Assembly (NCBI RefSeq): GCF_905404315.1
Contig: NC_066282.1
Location: 6,534,501 to 6,598,500, forward strand
Origin: Leptidea sinapis
Taxonomy: Eukaryota; Arthropoda; Insecta; Lepidoptera; Pieridae
Direction: 5' to 3'
DNA length: 64,000 nt
Within the stretch, counting starts at the first letter, position 1. Every line of letters starts with the position of its first letter. The notes below the pieces were generated by a model. The model searched no databases. It had not been told where the DNA came from and saw nothing but the letters and a program-made list of their open reading frames with translations. The translations under genes were made by a program, and so were the position numbers. Below, piece after piece: positions 1 to 11,650 of this stretch.

Positions 1-960
1 TTGTTATAAACAAACAGTGATAAATAATTTGAAATAAAATCCACTTAACACCAAACTAAAATGTTAGGGCATTACAAATAAAATTGGCATAAAGTTATAC
101 CTGAGCATAAACAAAAAAATGTGCAAAATATTTACAAATAAACATTTTGCTTTATTTGGACGTACAACCTTTCCCGCGTTTATTTGCAGGGCTGCTTGAC
201 ATTCAGAAAACTTCAGAACTATCATAGTATTTACAGGGTTGTCAGCCATATAGTCAACATTTAGCATATTCTTGGTTTATTCTCAGGTAAAACTTTATGT
301 CGAGTTTAATTGTAAGGCCGTTAGTGTTTTATGGAAGCTCGCGGCGACATATGTAAAGATAAAAATATATAATATTCATTTAGTTTTTATCTTAAAATTA
401 ACCAGCACAAAATATCTCAATGGAACAAACTCTTCATATTAATTAATTAAATATAGTATAAATACTTACAGAGAGTGTTGTTTGTTTTTAATAAACCGCA
501 ACTTAATTTATAGTATTGAAAAGAACATCAATAGTACTGAGAAAAGGAAGGATTTTTTTTTCATCGTGTGTGCCAAAGCTATTGTAATGGACACTATTTC
601 TCTATTGAACACTTTTTCGTGAAAATTAAATACTATTAGATAAATATACATCAATTTAAATTGCTAATACAGTTAATAAATTCTGGAGACAGTTTCAGGA
701 CTTAATGACTTGCACCAAACTCTAATCCATAAGCCTCCGCTTACATTCAATATTGCTCCATGGAGTTGAACTTTACACATTAACCGTAACATTATTGGCT
801 AGACAGAGATATTCACATGTATTTTAGTTTGATAAGAATTATTGTAGCATAATTTAGTTGCCATTCATTATTAACAGCACCTACACAGCACTGCAAATAT
901 TGGGATTGAGCAGGTTATCAACTGTAAAGTAGATCCTGTAGATGAAGCCACAACCTGAGA
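1..960. other. AT-rich intergenic DNA
   Basis: I see no gene here. The longest open frame (64-267, minus) is a low-complexity chance frame without motifs. No repeat shared with the rest of the window was found. Confidence 0.5.
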
Positions 961-962
961 GT

Positions 963-1130
963 TGAACAAAGCATACAATTTTATAAGCTAATATTTTTTT
1001 AGGAGTACGTCACTCGAATCGCTCAGTTAGAAAGAGCGTTCGCATGGAATGCGTGAGGTCTCGGGTTCGAGTCCCGCATCGTTCATAAAATTTGTTTTCT
1101 GTTTTATTTATGTTAAATATAACATAATAA
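963..1130 (+). repeat. tRNA-like SINE (family 1), copy 1
   Basis: A conserved leader (gaacaaagcatacaa) is followed by a tRNA-like head with an A-box-like segment (cgctcagttagaaagagcg) and a B box (gggttcgagtccc). An AT-rich body beginning ataaaattt follows. The same leader, head and body recur at 25538-25784 and 27476-27613. The anticodon arm collapses to a 5-bp stem with a 3-nt loop, so this is not a working tRNA gene. Confidence 0.7.
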
Positions 1131-1484
1131 TTAAAACTAATGCAACTATTTCGCGCAATCCATATTAATGAAATGTTGTCCTTACAAAAGGTTGGGTTAT
1201 TTCTAATTACTCATTCAATAAATCACTGCCTCAGGTCTGATTGCTGTTCGTGGGGAATTAAGGCTGAGATCTAGAGAGCATACTAAGAGTTTGCTCAGAC
1301 TTTAATTACGTAAAAGAAGGATTGAAAGATTCCCTAATTTAGGAATAAAGTGGTCCTGCACATAATTACACAGTCAACAATTTTTTTGGGTTAAATTAAT
1401 TTGTGGTTAAAAGTGAACACCTAATAAATCAATCCTCAATTTGAAGACTTTCTTGACTATACTAAAAATAAAACGAGATACACC

Positions 1485-2060
1485 CCGGGAGTGCCAGCAG
1501 AAGTGAAAACTTGAACATTAACGTTGTGCATTTTTAAATATTTTGGAATGGTTATTGAATAATTTCGCACCAACTGCTTAATTTATCAGTATAAAAGTAC
1601 TAGCATTTTGTGGTTATAATATTGACACACTTTTTACACAAATTATCTTGTCCAAAGTTAAGCAAATATAGCCTGTGTTATGGGTTGCAAGACAACGATA
1701 TATTTAATACAATATACTTACTTAAACATACATAAATACATATTATAAACATACATCAATACGTTTAAACATCCATGACTCGGAAACAAACATCCATATT
1801 CATCATATAAATTCTTGCACCTACCGGGATTCGAACCCGGGACCTCTAGCTTAGTAGGTAGGATCGGTTATGAAATATTCATTTATCTATTGTACACAAA
1901 AATGACAATTTATATTATATAAAAAAAATACACTTTATCTCTCAGAAAAATCAACTTTCATTCATAATTTCAGCGACTGTCTTTCGAATTTTCGATAAGG
2001 TCACGTGTCCTGACGCGAGTTTAACATTTTATAGCCATCCTAAGAAACGTACTTTTTACT
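1485..2060 (+). repeat. Local direct duplicate, copy 1 (SINE-interrupted)
   Basis: Matches 5745-6080 at both ends. One shared block is aacttgaacattaacgttgt and another is the region around aatcaactttca. This copy is longer because a family-2 SINE sits inside it at about 1660-1865. The nature of the duplicated unit is unknown. Confidence 0.65.
1660..1865 (-). repeat. tRNA-like SINE (family 2), copy 1
   Basis: On the minus strand a tRNA-like B box (cccgggttcgaatcccggt) is followed by a body ending near a 'tgcaacccataacac' motif. The same order is seen at 57588-57775. The 5' head is truncated at about 1865. It is absent from the otherwise matching duplicate at 5745-6080, so it inserted after that duplication or was lost from the other copy. 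Confidence 0.65.
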
Positions 2061-2119
2061 TCAAAAATAAAAAATAAAAAATTAGATATTTACGTTTTAA
2101 TAACATTTTTACATTTATC

Positions 2120-2220
2120 ACCACTTCGGAAAACATGAATATTATTGAGAAGAACTATCAAGAAACTTATTGCCACTATTTTAAATCAATATTTACAGAT
2201 TTATCATTTAACAAGTATTT
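2120..2220 (-). repeat. LINE-type 3' tail fragment
   Basis: A ~90-bp stretch containing 'aagaaacttattgccact' is clearly related to 14390-14460 and 15165-15200. It looks like a short relic of the same repeat. Confidence 0.45.
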
Positions 2221-3140
2221 TTCCGACAAAGTCTAATTGTATTGTAAAACAGATTCAAAATATTGTGGCAAATAATGAAATATAAGTTATCAATTTAAAA
2301 TAAATAAAACAAAATTCTAATTCGCTCAACATTAAAAACAATTTAAATGAATTTCGATGCGTCTTTTGCGTCACTCGTATTATAAAATTAATAAAATTGT
2401 TATGCGAAGTTATTGGCTTTATTGGAAAAGTTTTAAATCGAATGTTCCTTCACAAATTAAGTGGCTCAATGACATCAAAGTAGAGTATTTATATTGGAAT
2501 TTTCCGAGTCTTACAGGAAATTTATAAAATTAGTAATTATATTTTAATGTTTCAGTGTGTTAAAGTGGGACGAAGAAAAATATATTCTCCTCATTTTTAA
2601 TATTATCGTATTATTGTCTCCAATTCGAGTCATTCATCTTCAACGCGGTTTTAAAGTATTATAGGCTAGGAGCTAACTTTAAAATTAAATCTTGGGGAGT
2701 TTTAGGGACAGGAGAAGGGCTTTTCCATTATATTTAGTTGGAGCTAATGAACCAAATATCCATATTTGAATACTAGACTCGACAATGTCCAATTATATGT
2801 TACAAAATGTTAAAGTACAGCAAGATTTTATTTCTAAAATAAGATATTATAATTATACACCTACTACTTCCCTAGGGAGTAAAATAATTTGAATATTTTG
2901 GAACGTTTACATTACTTTGAATAATGTCAAAGCAACGATCTTTGTAAAGAGTTCTCATTCGAAGATTTTTATTGGCCTGATGAGGAATATCACACTGAAT
3001 CATCAATGACATGAATCATTTTTTTTTATTTCTTTGTCCATTACTTGGACAGACAAACAGTTATTTTTTTTTAATATTAGTTAATTAACGCTTTCTAATA
3101 AGTTCACTATGGGGTGATACGAAAATTTGATTAAATTAAA
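2221..3140. other. AT-rich intergenic DNA
   Basis: No gene or recognised repeat is seen. It contains short A/T homopolymer runs only. Confidence 0.4.
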
Positions 3141-3144
3141 GTGA

Positions 3145-3246
3145 GTTGGAGTCCCGTATCGTTCATAAAATTTTGTTTTCAAATTTTATTTGTGTATTAA
3201 TCCCAGAAGTGTGGGTTATCACTTTAAAAACATAACAAGTTGTATA
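3145..3246 (+). repeat. tRNA-like SINE (family 1), 3' part
   Basis: Begins inside the B box (gagtcccgtatcgttc). It then runs through the family body (ttttgttttcaaattttatt) and the 3' end gggttatcactttaaaaaca. It gives the 3' half of the family consensus, matching 25538-25620 in reverse. The 5' half is missing, as expected for a truncated retroposon. Confidence 0.65.
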
Positions 3247-3529
3247 AATTATCTATTACATAAATAACTAAAAGTTAACAACTTGTTATAAAGATAATAA
3301 CTAAAAAGGCAAGGCCCTCAATAGTGACAATATTATTATTATTATCGAATTATGTAACATATTTTTAGAGGGTTATAGTCAAAGTCAAACTCAATGCCAT
3401 AAAATCAAAAGATTGCTCGTCAACGTCTATCATAACAATACAATTAAGATAAATGTTAACTAAACAAAACTTTAAACATATATTTATTTTTAAAATAATG
3501 CAATCCAGTAAAACAAAAAAGGCCATTCA

Positions 3530-4090
3530 ATTACATATTTTAATATCGCTTACGCAATCTTCAATATTGTAATAATCCTTCGACCTAAGTCTGCGTTTAA
3601 TAAAATATTTAAATTTATTTATTGATAATTCAGATACACTTTTTGGTAATGCATGCGAAAGAATGTTTTATTTTACAGAGCCTAGTAGGTAGCTTGTAAT
3701 TATTTCTAGTGTTTAAATTATGTTTGTCGCTTATTTTACTGTGTAAATTAAAATGTTTATGCATGTGCAGGTGACTGCTATAAACATATTGGCCGTACAT
3801 TGTCATAATATGAATATCTTTGAATTTTTCCCTTAGAGATTCTCGTGAGTTCATTTGGTATATGGCACGTACAGCTCTCTTTTGAAGTATGAAGATATTA
3901 TTTACTTCCGCTGCAGTACCCTATAATATAATGCCATACGACATAACACTATGAAAATAGCTAAAATAGACAATTCTTGCTATATCTATGTCAGTAAGTT
4001 CTCGTATTCTTTTTACAGCAAAATCTGCTGAACTTAATTTACTAGTTAAATTGTGTATATCGGCACGAGCACGGATTCCAAAATACAATA
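3530..4090 (-). pseudogene. CR1-like LINE reverse transcriptase, C-terminal fragment
   Basis: Minus-strand translation over several frames gives the region after the RT catalytic core: RELTDIDIARIVYFSYFHS, then MSYGIIL, then LQKRAVRAIY. At 3630-3854 it reads ESLREKFKDIHIMTMYGQYV. The same order is seen at 48943-50042 and 54230-54820. In-frame stops and the lack of an upstream catalytic domain show a 5'-truncated dead copy. RT and endonuclease are not present. Confidence 0.75.
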
Positions 4091-4720
4091 ATTAGCAAGG
4101 TATATCCTCGAACAATTGGAACTACCAAATAAAATTAATAAAGATGTTTCTTCTACTAAAAGTAAATAAATTAAAACGAACCGTTTACCGTCACTCGATC
4201 GTTGGGAGCATCATTTAAACTTTCACAGGGAGTATCATTTTGCTGTTGGCTGGTAATAAAATATCTAGAACAGTTTGGTTTATAAAGTTTATGAGAAAAC
4301 CTGTGTTAAAGTCACAATTGTAACATGAATGGTATTTGTAGATAGCAATTTTTATTGTTATTTCGTTAATTCGATTTTTTTACGCCTTTATTGATGAAAT
4401 GGTTACATAAATAAGAAAGCCCTTATTGCCTTATAACAGGTCATGATAGGAGATATTATACAAATATTCTAAGTAAATTAAAGTTTGTAAGAAGTTCTAG
4501 TTAGTTAGTTGGATAATAGTTTATTATGAAACAAGTGAGCTAAGTAGCTCATTATACAAGAGGTTGAAGGCTGCAACCTTCAACCTATCTTCAATCCGAG
4601 GCGCAGGCGAGGACGTTAATCAGCCGAGTGTCTAATGAGCTTGCACACGAGTTTCATACACACTTTTTCAACACACTTGCAAGGAAAAAACAAACAATTT
4701 GTATAAACATTTGTCATATC
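4091..4720. other. AT-rich intergenic DNA with a small hairpin
   Basis: No coding signal. A perfect 10-bp inverted repeat with a 6-nt spacer lies at 4561-4586 (arm aggttgaagg). Confidence 0.4.
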
Positions 4721-4729
4721 ACCGCTCTT

Positions 4730-5420
4730 CGACAAATCTTCCCTTAAAGCCTCGCCTAGTATCGGAAAACTGGGTCTCGAAATCTCGAGCGATTGCCAAT
4801 TTCGTGGCCATCAGAGCTGGGCGTCATCAATAGAGCACGGGAATACTTCAAGCAGGCACACATTCTAGCGCTGTACGAAGCGCAGGTCCGGCCACACACG
4901 GAGTATTGCTGTCATCTCTGGTTTGGCGCACCCCAGTATCGGCTCGATCCATTTGACCGCGTGCAACGCAGAGCAGCTCGAATTGTCGGGGATCTAGTGC
5001 TCTGCGAACGGCTGGATCACTTGGCGTTGCGTAGAGACGTCGCTTCATTGTGTGTCTTCTACCGCATTTATCACGGAGATGGTTCCGAAGAGCTGTTTAA
5101 CCTGATTCCTGCCACCGAATTCCACCTTCGCACGACACGCCACAAGTTAGGATATCATCCCCACCATCTGGATGTGTGGCGGTCCTCCACAGCGCGGTTT
5201 TCAAGGAGCTTTCTTCCTCGTACTACAACGCTGTGGAATGAGCTTCCTTGTGCGGTGTTTCCGGGACGATACGACATGGGTACCTTCAAAAAAAGCGCGT
5301 ACACCTTCCTTAAAGGCCCGCAACGCTCTTGTGATTCCTCTGGTGTTGCAAGAGAATGTGGGCGGCGGTGATCACTTAACACCAGGTGACCCGTACGCTC
5401 GTTTGTCCATTCCATAAAAA
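4730..5420 (+). pseudogene. Main LINE family, 5'-truncated 3' fragment
   Basis: The 192-residue open frame at 4793-5371 is the C-terminus of the EN/RT polyprotein. It contains RVQRRAARIVGD, ALRRDVASLCVFYRIYHG, FHLRTTRHKLGYHPHHLDVW, SFLPRTTTLWNELPCAVFP and DMGTFKKSAYTFLKG. It matches the minus-strand copies at 6100-9228 and 58640-61600. The fragment starts just after the RT core. About 30 bp of coding sequence (the segment between GHL and LGVINRAR) is deleted near 4810. It ends in the family 3' untranslated sequence and an A-rich tail. Confidence 0.85.
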
Positions 5421-5515
5421 AAAACAAAACAAATAAAAAAAATATGGGAAATGGCGCGCAAGTATTTTTTTCTATTCCATAAAAAAAAAGGGAAATGGCG
5501 TGCAAGTATTTTTTT
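5405..5515 (+). repeat. Tandem duplication of LINE A-tail plus flank
   Basis: Two direct units each read attccataaaaaaaa, a gggaaatggcg[c/t]gcaagt block and a T run. They lie end to end at the 3' end of the 4730-5420 LINE. This looks like a local tail duplication. Confidence 0.5.
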
Positions 5516-5744
5516 ATGATACCAAAAGCCTACATTAAATTATAATTTTAGGGCTAAAATGCATATATGTATTTTATAATAAATTATTGTGAATTATAAG
5601 CAATTTCATAATTACAAATGTTTTTCGTCTTAATAAGGTATCATATTATCATATTATATATTATCTCATCCTTATTTATTCCAAAAATGTAAATGAATTA
5701 TTAGCGATATAAAACCTCTTTGTTGTTACAAAAAAAAATATGGG

Positions 5745-6080
5745 TTGCATTCCGGAAGTTAAAACTTGAACATTAACGTTGTGCATTTTTTAATATTATG
5801 GAATAGTTTCACACAAATCGCTTTATTTATGAGAATAAAAGTACTAGCATAATATATGAGGTTAAATACAATATTCATTTTCTGCGCTATCGTTATATGA
5901 CAATTTATATAACATTAAAAAATATTTACACTTCAGAACTATTACAATTATTTTACATTAAATTATCTCCCAGATAAATCAACTTTCACCAATAATTTCA
6001 ATGACTGACTTACAAATTTTCGATCAGGTCACATGTCCTCATGAACATTTTATACCCATGCCAAGAAACGTGCTCAACGC
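5745..6080 (+). repeat. Local direct duplicate, copy 2
   Basis: Homologous to 1485-2060 without the internal family-2 SINE. Shared blocks include aacttgaacattaacgttgt and aagaaacgt near the end. A minus-strand LINE begins at its right edge with a T run at about 6100. Confidence 0.65.
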
Positions 6081-6298
6081 CGCTACACTCACACTGCATT
6101 TTTTTTTTTTTTTTTTTTATATGGAATAGGAGGACAAACGAGCGTACGGGTCACCTGGTGTTAAGTGATCACCGCCGCCCACACTCTCCTGCAACACCAG
6201 AGGAATCACAAGAGCGTTGCCGGCCTTTAAGGAAGGTGTACGCGCTTTTCTTGAAGGTACCCATGTCGTATCGTCCCGGAAACACCGCACAAGGAAGC

Positions 6299-9126
6299 TC
6301 ATTCCACAGCTTCGTGGTACGAGGAAGAAAGCTCCTTGAAAACCGCACTGTGGAGGACCGCCATCACATCCAGATGGTGGGGATGATGTCGTAACTTGTG
6401 GCGTGTCGTGCGAAGGTGAAATTCGGCGGCAGGAATCAGGTTGAACAGCTCTTCGGAACACTCCCCGTGATAAATGCGGTAGAAGACACACAATGAAGCG
6501 ACGTCTCTACGCAACGCCAAGTGATCCAGCCGTTCACAGAGTACTGGGTCCCCGACAATTCGAGCTGCTCTGCGTTGCACGCGGTCAAATGGATCGAGCT
6601 GATACTGGGGTGCGCCAGACCAGAGATGACAGCAATACTCCATGTGAGGCCGGACCTGCGCTTTGTAGAGCGCTAGAATGTGGGCCGGCTTGAAGTATTG
6701 CCGTGCTCTATTTATGACGCCCAGTTTCTTTGAAGCCAGTTTGGCTTTGCCCTCCAGATGGCCACGGAATTGGCAATTGCTCGAGATTTCGAGACCCAGT
6801 ATTCCGATACTAGGCGAGGCTTTAAGGGAAGTGTTCTCGAAGAGCGGTGATACGGCAAATGGGGTTTTTTTAGTGGTAAACGCGCAAACTTGAGTCTTCT
6901 GGGGGTTAAATTGGACAAGGTTCAACTTACCCCATTCCGCGACCTTCTCGAGAGAGGACTCGATAGAAGACACAAGTTTCACCCGGCACTGGTCGACGTT
7001 TTCCCGAGAGAGACCTGCATGGCCCGTGTATACGGCATCACCAGTGCTGTCGTCTGCATAGCAATGCATGTTGGCGGTGTCCAACATATCATTGATATGC
7101 AGAAGAAACAGCGTGGGAGATAGCACACAGCCTTGGGGCACTCCAGCGTTCACGGGCTTGGGATTCGAGCAATAACCGTCGATAACGACCTGTATGCTGC
7201 GCCCAGTGAGGAAGCTGGAGGTCCACTTGCATAAGCTCTCGGGAAGCCCAAATGATGGAAGTTTTGCGAGGAGCGCCTTGTGCCATACACGATCAAAGGC
7301 CTTCGCTATATCCAGACCAACTGCCAGGCCTTTCCCTTGCTTTCAATAGCCGCCGCCCATCTGTGTGTTAGGTATACCAGAAGATCGCCAGTCGACCGAC
7401 CATGGCGAAAGCCGTACTGCCGGTCGTTGATCAACTGGTGACCCTCAAGGTATACCAAGAGCTGGCGGTTAATTATGCTCTCCATAATTTTGGAGAGTAG
7501 GGAGGTAATAGCAATAGGCCTGTAGTTTGCCGGATCCGAACTGTCTCCTTTTTTTAGGATCGGATGGACAAGGGCTGACTTCCATGAATCAGGGACTACG
7601 CCTTTTGAATAAGAGTGCCGGAATACACGCGTTAGCACCGGCGTCAACTCAGGGGCACACGTTCTAAGCACGATTGGAGAAATGCCATCCGGCCCGCTCG
7701 ACTTCCTGACGTCCAACGAAAACAGAGCTCGCCTAACAGTTTTCTGTCGGAACTGTACTTCAGGCATGGAGCTCTGACACCGCGGGATGGTCGGCGGTGT
7801 TTTTCCGTTGTCGTCAAGAGTCGAGTTGGAGGAACAAAGAGTGCACAGGAGATCGGCTTTCTCTTTTGCCGTATGGGCGAGGGTGTCATTCCTCATGTGC
7901 AACGGCGGCATGGACGGCTGGTTGAAGTTACCAAGAGCAGCTTTCGACAACGACCAGAACTTGCGTGTTCCGGTCGGGTAACTGGAAAGCTGCTCGCCAA
8001 TTTTGACGACGTGCTTCGATTTCGCACGGGCGATTTGCCGCTTAAAAAATCTGGAGGCACGGTTATATTTCCTCTTCAGAACTTTGCAGTTCGGATCCTT
8101 TGAGCCCAGCGCCGCAACCCAAGTTCGATACGCCTGTTTTTTGCAGTCAGATGCTGCTTTAACTGACGCATCGAACCAGGGCTGTGATCTGCCACCGATC
8201 GGTACTACAGAGCTTGGTATAAAAATATCCATGCCCTGCAGTATCACATCGGCTACTGCAACGGCGCAGGCACTAGGATCATCTGAAAGAAAACAAACCC
8301 TGCCACAAGGGTAGGATGCAAAAAAGGAACGCATCCTATCCCAATCTGCTGACTTGTAGTGCCAAACGCGGCGGGTCGCTGGTGGTCTGCGACGTTGGCG
8401 TCGGATAGGCACTACACTCCTGACCAGGCAATGGTCGGACGTTCCGAGAGGGGCGTCGACAGAGACCTGGTAACCATCGGGATGTGTAGTCAGCAGAAGA
8501 TCTAATAAGGACGGCATGCGGCTATCCACATCCGGGAGCCGCGTCGGCGACTCAACCAATTGGGACAGACCATACGCCAATGCAAAATTATGCACAGATC
8601 GCCCTGCGTAGTCTGTGGTACGTGATCCAAGCCATTCGGCATTGTGCCCGTTGAAATCACCCAAGACTACGATTTCAGCGGAGGGGATCTGAGCAAGCAC
8701 GTCATCAAATGCCGCTTGAACGCAGCCCATGAGGTGATCCGTTTCTGCGTTACCACTATGGGACCTGTAGACACTCGCATAGATGCGGACGCGGTCCTCT
8801 AAATCTACGCGGAGCCAGAGAGTAGACAGGCCCCTACCCTCAAAATTGCCGAGACGGCGACAGCAGATATCCTCCCTAACGTACACACATACCCCGGCAT
8901 GAGGCATGAAATTATGCTCAATTTTGTACCCGGGGTACGTTAAATATGACGTATCGCTAGGTCGAGATATCTGCGTCTCCGTAAGGAAACACAAGGCCGG
9001 CTGCGCCGTCTCAAGGTGGTGGTGGACGGCGTTTAAGTTGGAGTGAATTCCCCGGATGTTACAAAAGTCCACATTAAGCGTGGAGCGGGGTGCCGTGGTG
9101 TTGCTGCCCTGTTTGTCCTGTGACAT
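6299..9126 (-). pseudogene. LINE endonuclease-reverse transcriptase ORF, two frameshifts
   Basis: Starts at ATG 9126. The N-terminal half is an exonuclease/endonuclease/phosphatase-type nuclease: NVDFCNIRGIHSNL, LTETQIS, IVVLGDFNGHNAEWL and the terminal TSDHCLV. The RT follows with SSGPDGISP, KKGDSSDPANYRPIAITS and QYGFRHGRSTGDLL. After a break come SLDIAKAFDRVWH, NAGVPQGCVLSPTLFL and the catalytic HCYADDSTGD. The C-terminal region has RVQRRAARIVGD. A 1-nt deletion near 7335 (compare the C run at 59845) breaks the frame after AAIESKG. A 1-nt insertion near 6370 breaks it again after HHLDV. All catalytic motifs survive, so this is a recently dead copy. Confidence 0.85.
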
Positions 9127-9159
9127 ACGCGGTACTGTGCCCTCCCCAGAATACGAGGG

Positions 9160-9222
9160 GCAGCCCGAGCGCGAATGCTCGGGGAGGGATTCTCCGGCTC
9201 TACAAGAGCCGGTTCCCTCCTG
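9160..9222 (-). other. Predicted stem-loops in LINE 5' leader
   Basis: Two adjacent hairpins precede the LINE ORF. One has 7-bp arms at 9164-9170 and 9177-9183. The other has 8-bp arms at 9194-9201 and 9205-9212, enclosed by 7-bp arms at 9183-9189 and 9214-9220. They could structure the 5' end of the LINE RNA; function is inferred only. Confidence 0.4.
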
Positions 9223-9229
9223 GGGTAAT

Positions 9230-11500
9230 TTATTTTTTATATAGATAATATTTATATTATAGATATTTAGATAATTTGTGATATATTAAGATAATTTCAT
9301 CATAATATCAGTAACAATGATGAAATTGCTATATTATTTAACGAGCAAACGTAACAATAAAAAAATTGGGACAAACTTTTATTCCACCTGAGTTTTACGA
9401 TCTCCTTTGATGTCAGATATATACGTACTGACCCAAATACTAAAAACTGTTTATCAACAATAACTTCTTAATTTCTCTGATTGTGGATTTCATTTTATTA
9501 TGATTAATACATTTTCCTATTGTCTAATGACATGCATATTTATTATTCAATCAAAACAAATCTTACAACTATATTTACAACTCTATTATTACATAAAATC
9601 AAAACTATCATAACGTGGAAGCGTACCAAGAATACTTGCAGCATTACCGCGTTGGATAGCAAGGCTGATCCGTTGACCGAAATAGCTGCCAGCACTTGGG
9701 TTTCTAGTAGCCTTATTGTCTAAATTATTAGAATTATTGAATTATAAATATGTGACGTATAAATATAATAATTGTAATATTGACAATCATAATATATTTG
9801 TATGCCGTATAAATAATTGTGCTGTCCATCTACCAATTGTTATGAACTATGTTACCGCGATTCACACAGATAAATGAATTTTATTTAGTTACATTTCTTT
9901 TCATTTTTTATTTAATTTCACTTTTTTAAAGTTTAACAGCTAATAAACTTTCTTAGCCTCAGTAACGTGTTTAATACACAAATAACAATGGTATAAAAAG
10001 CTAATGAAAAAATATGTGGGTTTCGTAAAGTTCGATCGCACACTTCGGCATCAATTTATGAATGTCATCAACGTTCAATAAGCTTACGTGACAATACTTA
10101 CACAACATTACAAACTTAAATAACATTCTGTAGTGAACCAGGTAAAGTTTGTGTTTATCTTTATTATTATGATTACCTACGGTTCAAAACTCGTAGCAAG
10201 CACGTAGCGATTGCGTAAGTGTATTTGTGTTGTTGAAGGTAGCATACCTTGTTGAGAAGTTAGAAATTTCAATAAATAAACATTAAGCTTCATGTCAGCC
10301 ACAATATTATGTATGTATATTCTTTTTATTCGAGGTAACAGGTATGTTGCTAACAACTACAACCAATCAAGATAATTTGAACGTTAATTTTAAGCAGCAG
10401 TTTTACTGCTTCGTCCCACTCCGAGATCGTTTCATTTTTTTTTCCGTCTGAATGATAATGTAATAATGTAATATAAGCGATTCAAATCTTTTCTGGGAAT
10501 GAGGGAATGGAATAAAAATAGATTTAACATAAACGGTAAGAAATTAAGCCACCTGTGCTTTTCAGACGTTTTCTGCTTTTCTGTTCTGTGGAAAACTAAG
10601 TGAGGGGCTTTTGTCGTTTTGATTAAATTTATATTATATTATTATTAAGTATAAAATATAAAATATAATATAAAATATAGAAGTAAAATTATTTTTATGA
10701 AAAAATATAGTTTTTTATTCTTAGTTGTTGGGTAAAGGCTTGTTTTTTAACCGACAAATAAAAACGGAGAAAAATGAGTCAACACGTAATTTGTTTTATA
10801 TAAATGACCACGTATAACTTTTACAGAGCAGTACGATTTAGATAAATCCTTTTGTATTGAAAATAGTTTACTACAAAGTAGATTTCATAAAAGAAACTCA
10901 AGGGAAGAAAACAGGGAAGACAGCTTGTTCACTCTTGACTTGTGTCACCTCATTTTTAAATTTGAATTTTATTGTAACCAGCTGTTTCTGCTGAAAGTTA
11001 AATATTTTACACGCTTTTTATTAGCTTCACCTGTATGTATGTTTGTTATAACTGACTTAATTGGGCACGATTTCGACCCACTTTAAACGGCCAGATTTTG
11101 TTCAAACTTCGTAGATTTATCGATGACAATAAATGAATTTACTTACTTTTTAGATTACTTATTCATACTAAAAATTGAAGTTATTATAATTAAGACTTTA
11201 GATCATAATAAAATGTAAATAAACTCAATTGTTTACATCATTCTATTTATTGAGATAAAGAAGTTTCAACACAAGGCGTTGAAAACACGAGCTTAAGTTG
11301 ACGTTGAACTTGGAGGAAATTCGTGAACAATAATGAAATTCTTTGAATTTTCGAAAATTTAGAGGTACTTCATTCTTCAATTAATTATACTCTTAACAAA
11401 ATTCTAATTTAGATGTGTTCCGTATATTACCGAAGCGAAGTTATTAGAGATTGACTTTTTTACACTTCCATTATTAATACCGAATGAGAATTTCTTATAT
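9230..11500. other. AT-rich intergenic DNA
   Basis: No gene supported. The open frame at 9520-9723 has no motif and biased AT composition. A short segment near 11065-11135 (cacgatttcgacccactt...) looks like a dispersed insect repeat, but I have no second copy in the window to prove it. Confidence 0.4.
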
Positions 11501-11514
11501 ATAAACTGCATCTA

Positions 11515-11650
11515 GGATTGGTCTCCGCTGCGTTCCAACTAGATACCACAGGCGACGTGCCACAAGTTCTGTTAAATTTCGCTAATAATTGAAAATAAAA
11601 TGCCGGGTTGCGAAGTAAAACTTAAGAATATATGGTTAAACTCAGTACTT
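11515..11650 (+). mobile_element. THAP-type (P-element-like) transposon remnant, left end only
   Basis: Starts with the same terminal motif (ggattggtctccgctgcg) as the element at 24324-24672. It also carries the same stretch leading to an ATG at 11600. The first codons give MPGCEVKL, a degenerate form of the N-terminus MPGCVVKLCKNN seen at 24460. No right terminus is recognisable. Assignment to a P-like superfamily rests on the THAP-like N-terminus. Confidence 0.55.

Larger units (their letters stand above)
6100..9228 (-). mobile_element. Non-LTR retrotransposon (main LINE family), near-complete copy
   Basis: A minus-strand LINE of about 3.1 kb. A poly-A tail (T run at 6100-6118) marks the 3' end. 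A short 3' untranslated stretch and a single recognised ORF encoding endonuclease and reverse transcriptase follow. The 5' end at about 9228 lacks the GC-rich leader seen at 61430-61600, so it is slightly 5'-truncated. No ORF1-type protein is visible. The endonuclease-RT organisation without RNase H fits the CR1/Jockey group, but the exact clade would need a tree. Confidence 0.85.

Noticed and set aside
1007..1083. Possible tRNA gene
   Set aside because: Anticodon arm collapses and the same head with identical flanks recurs at other sites, so it is a SINE head.
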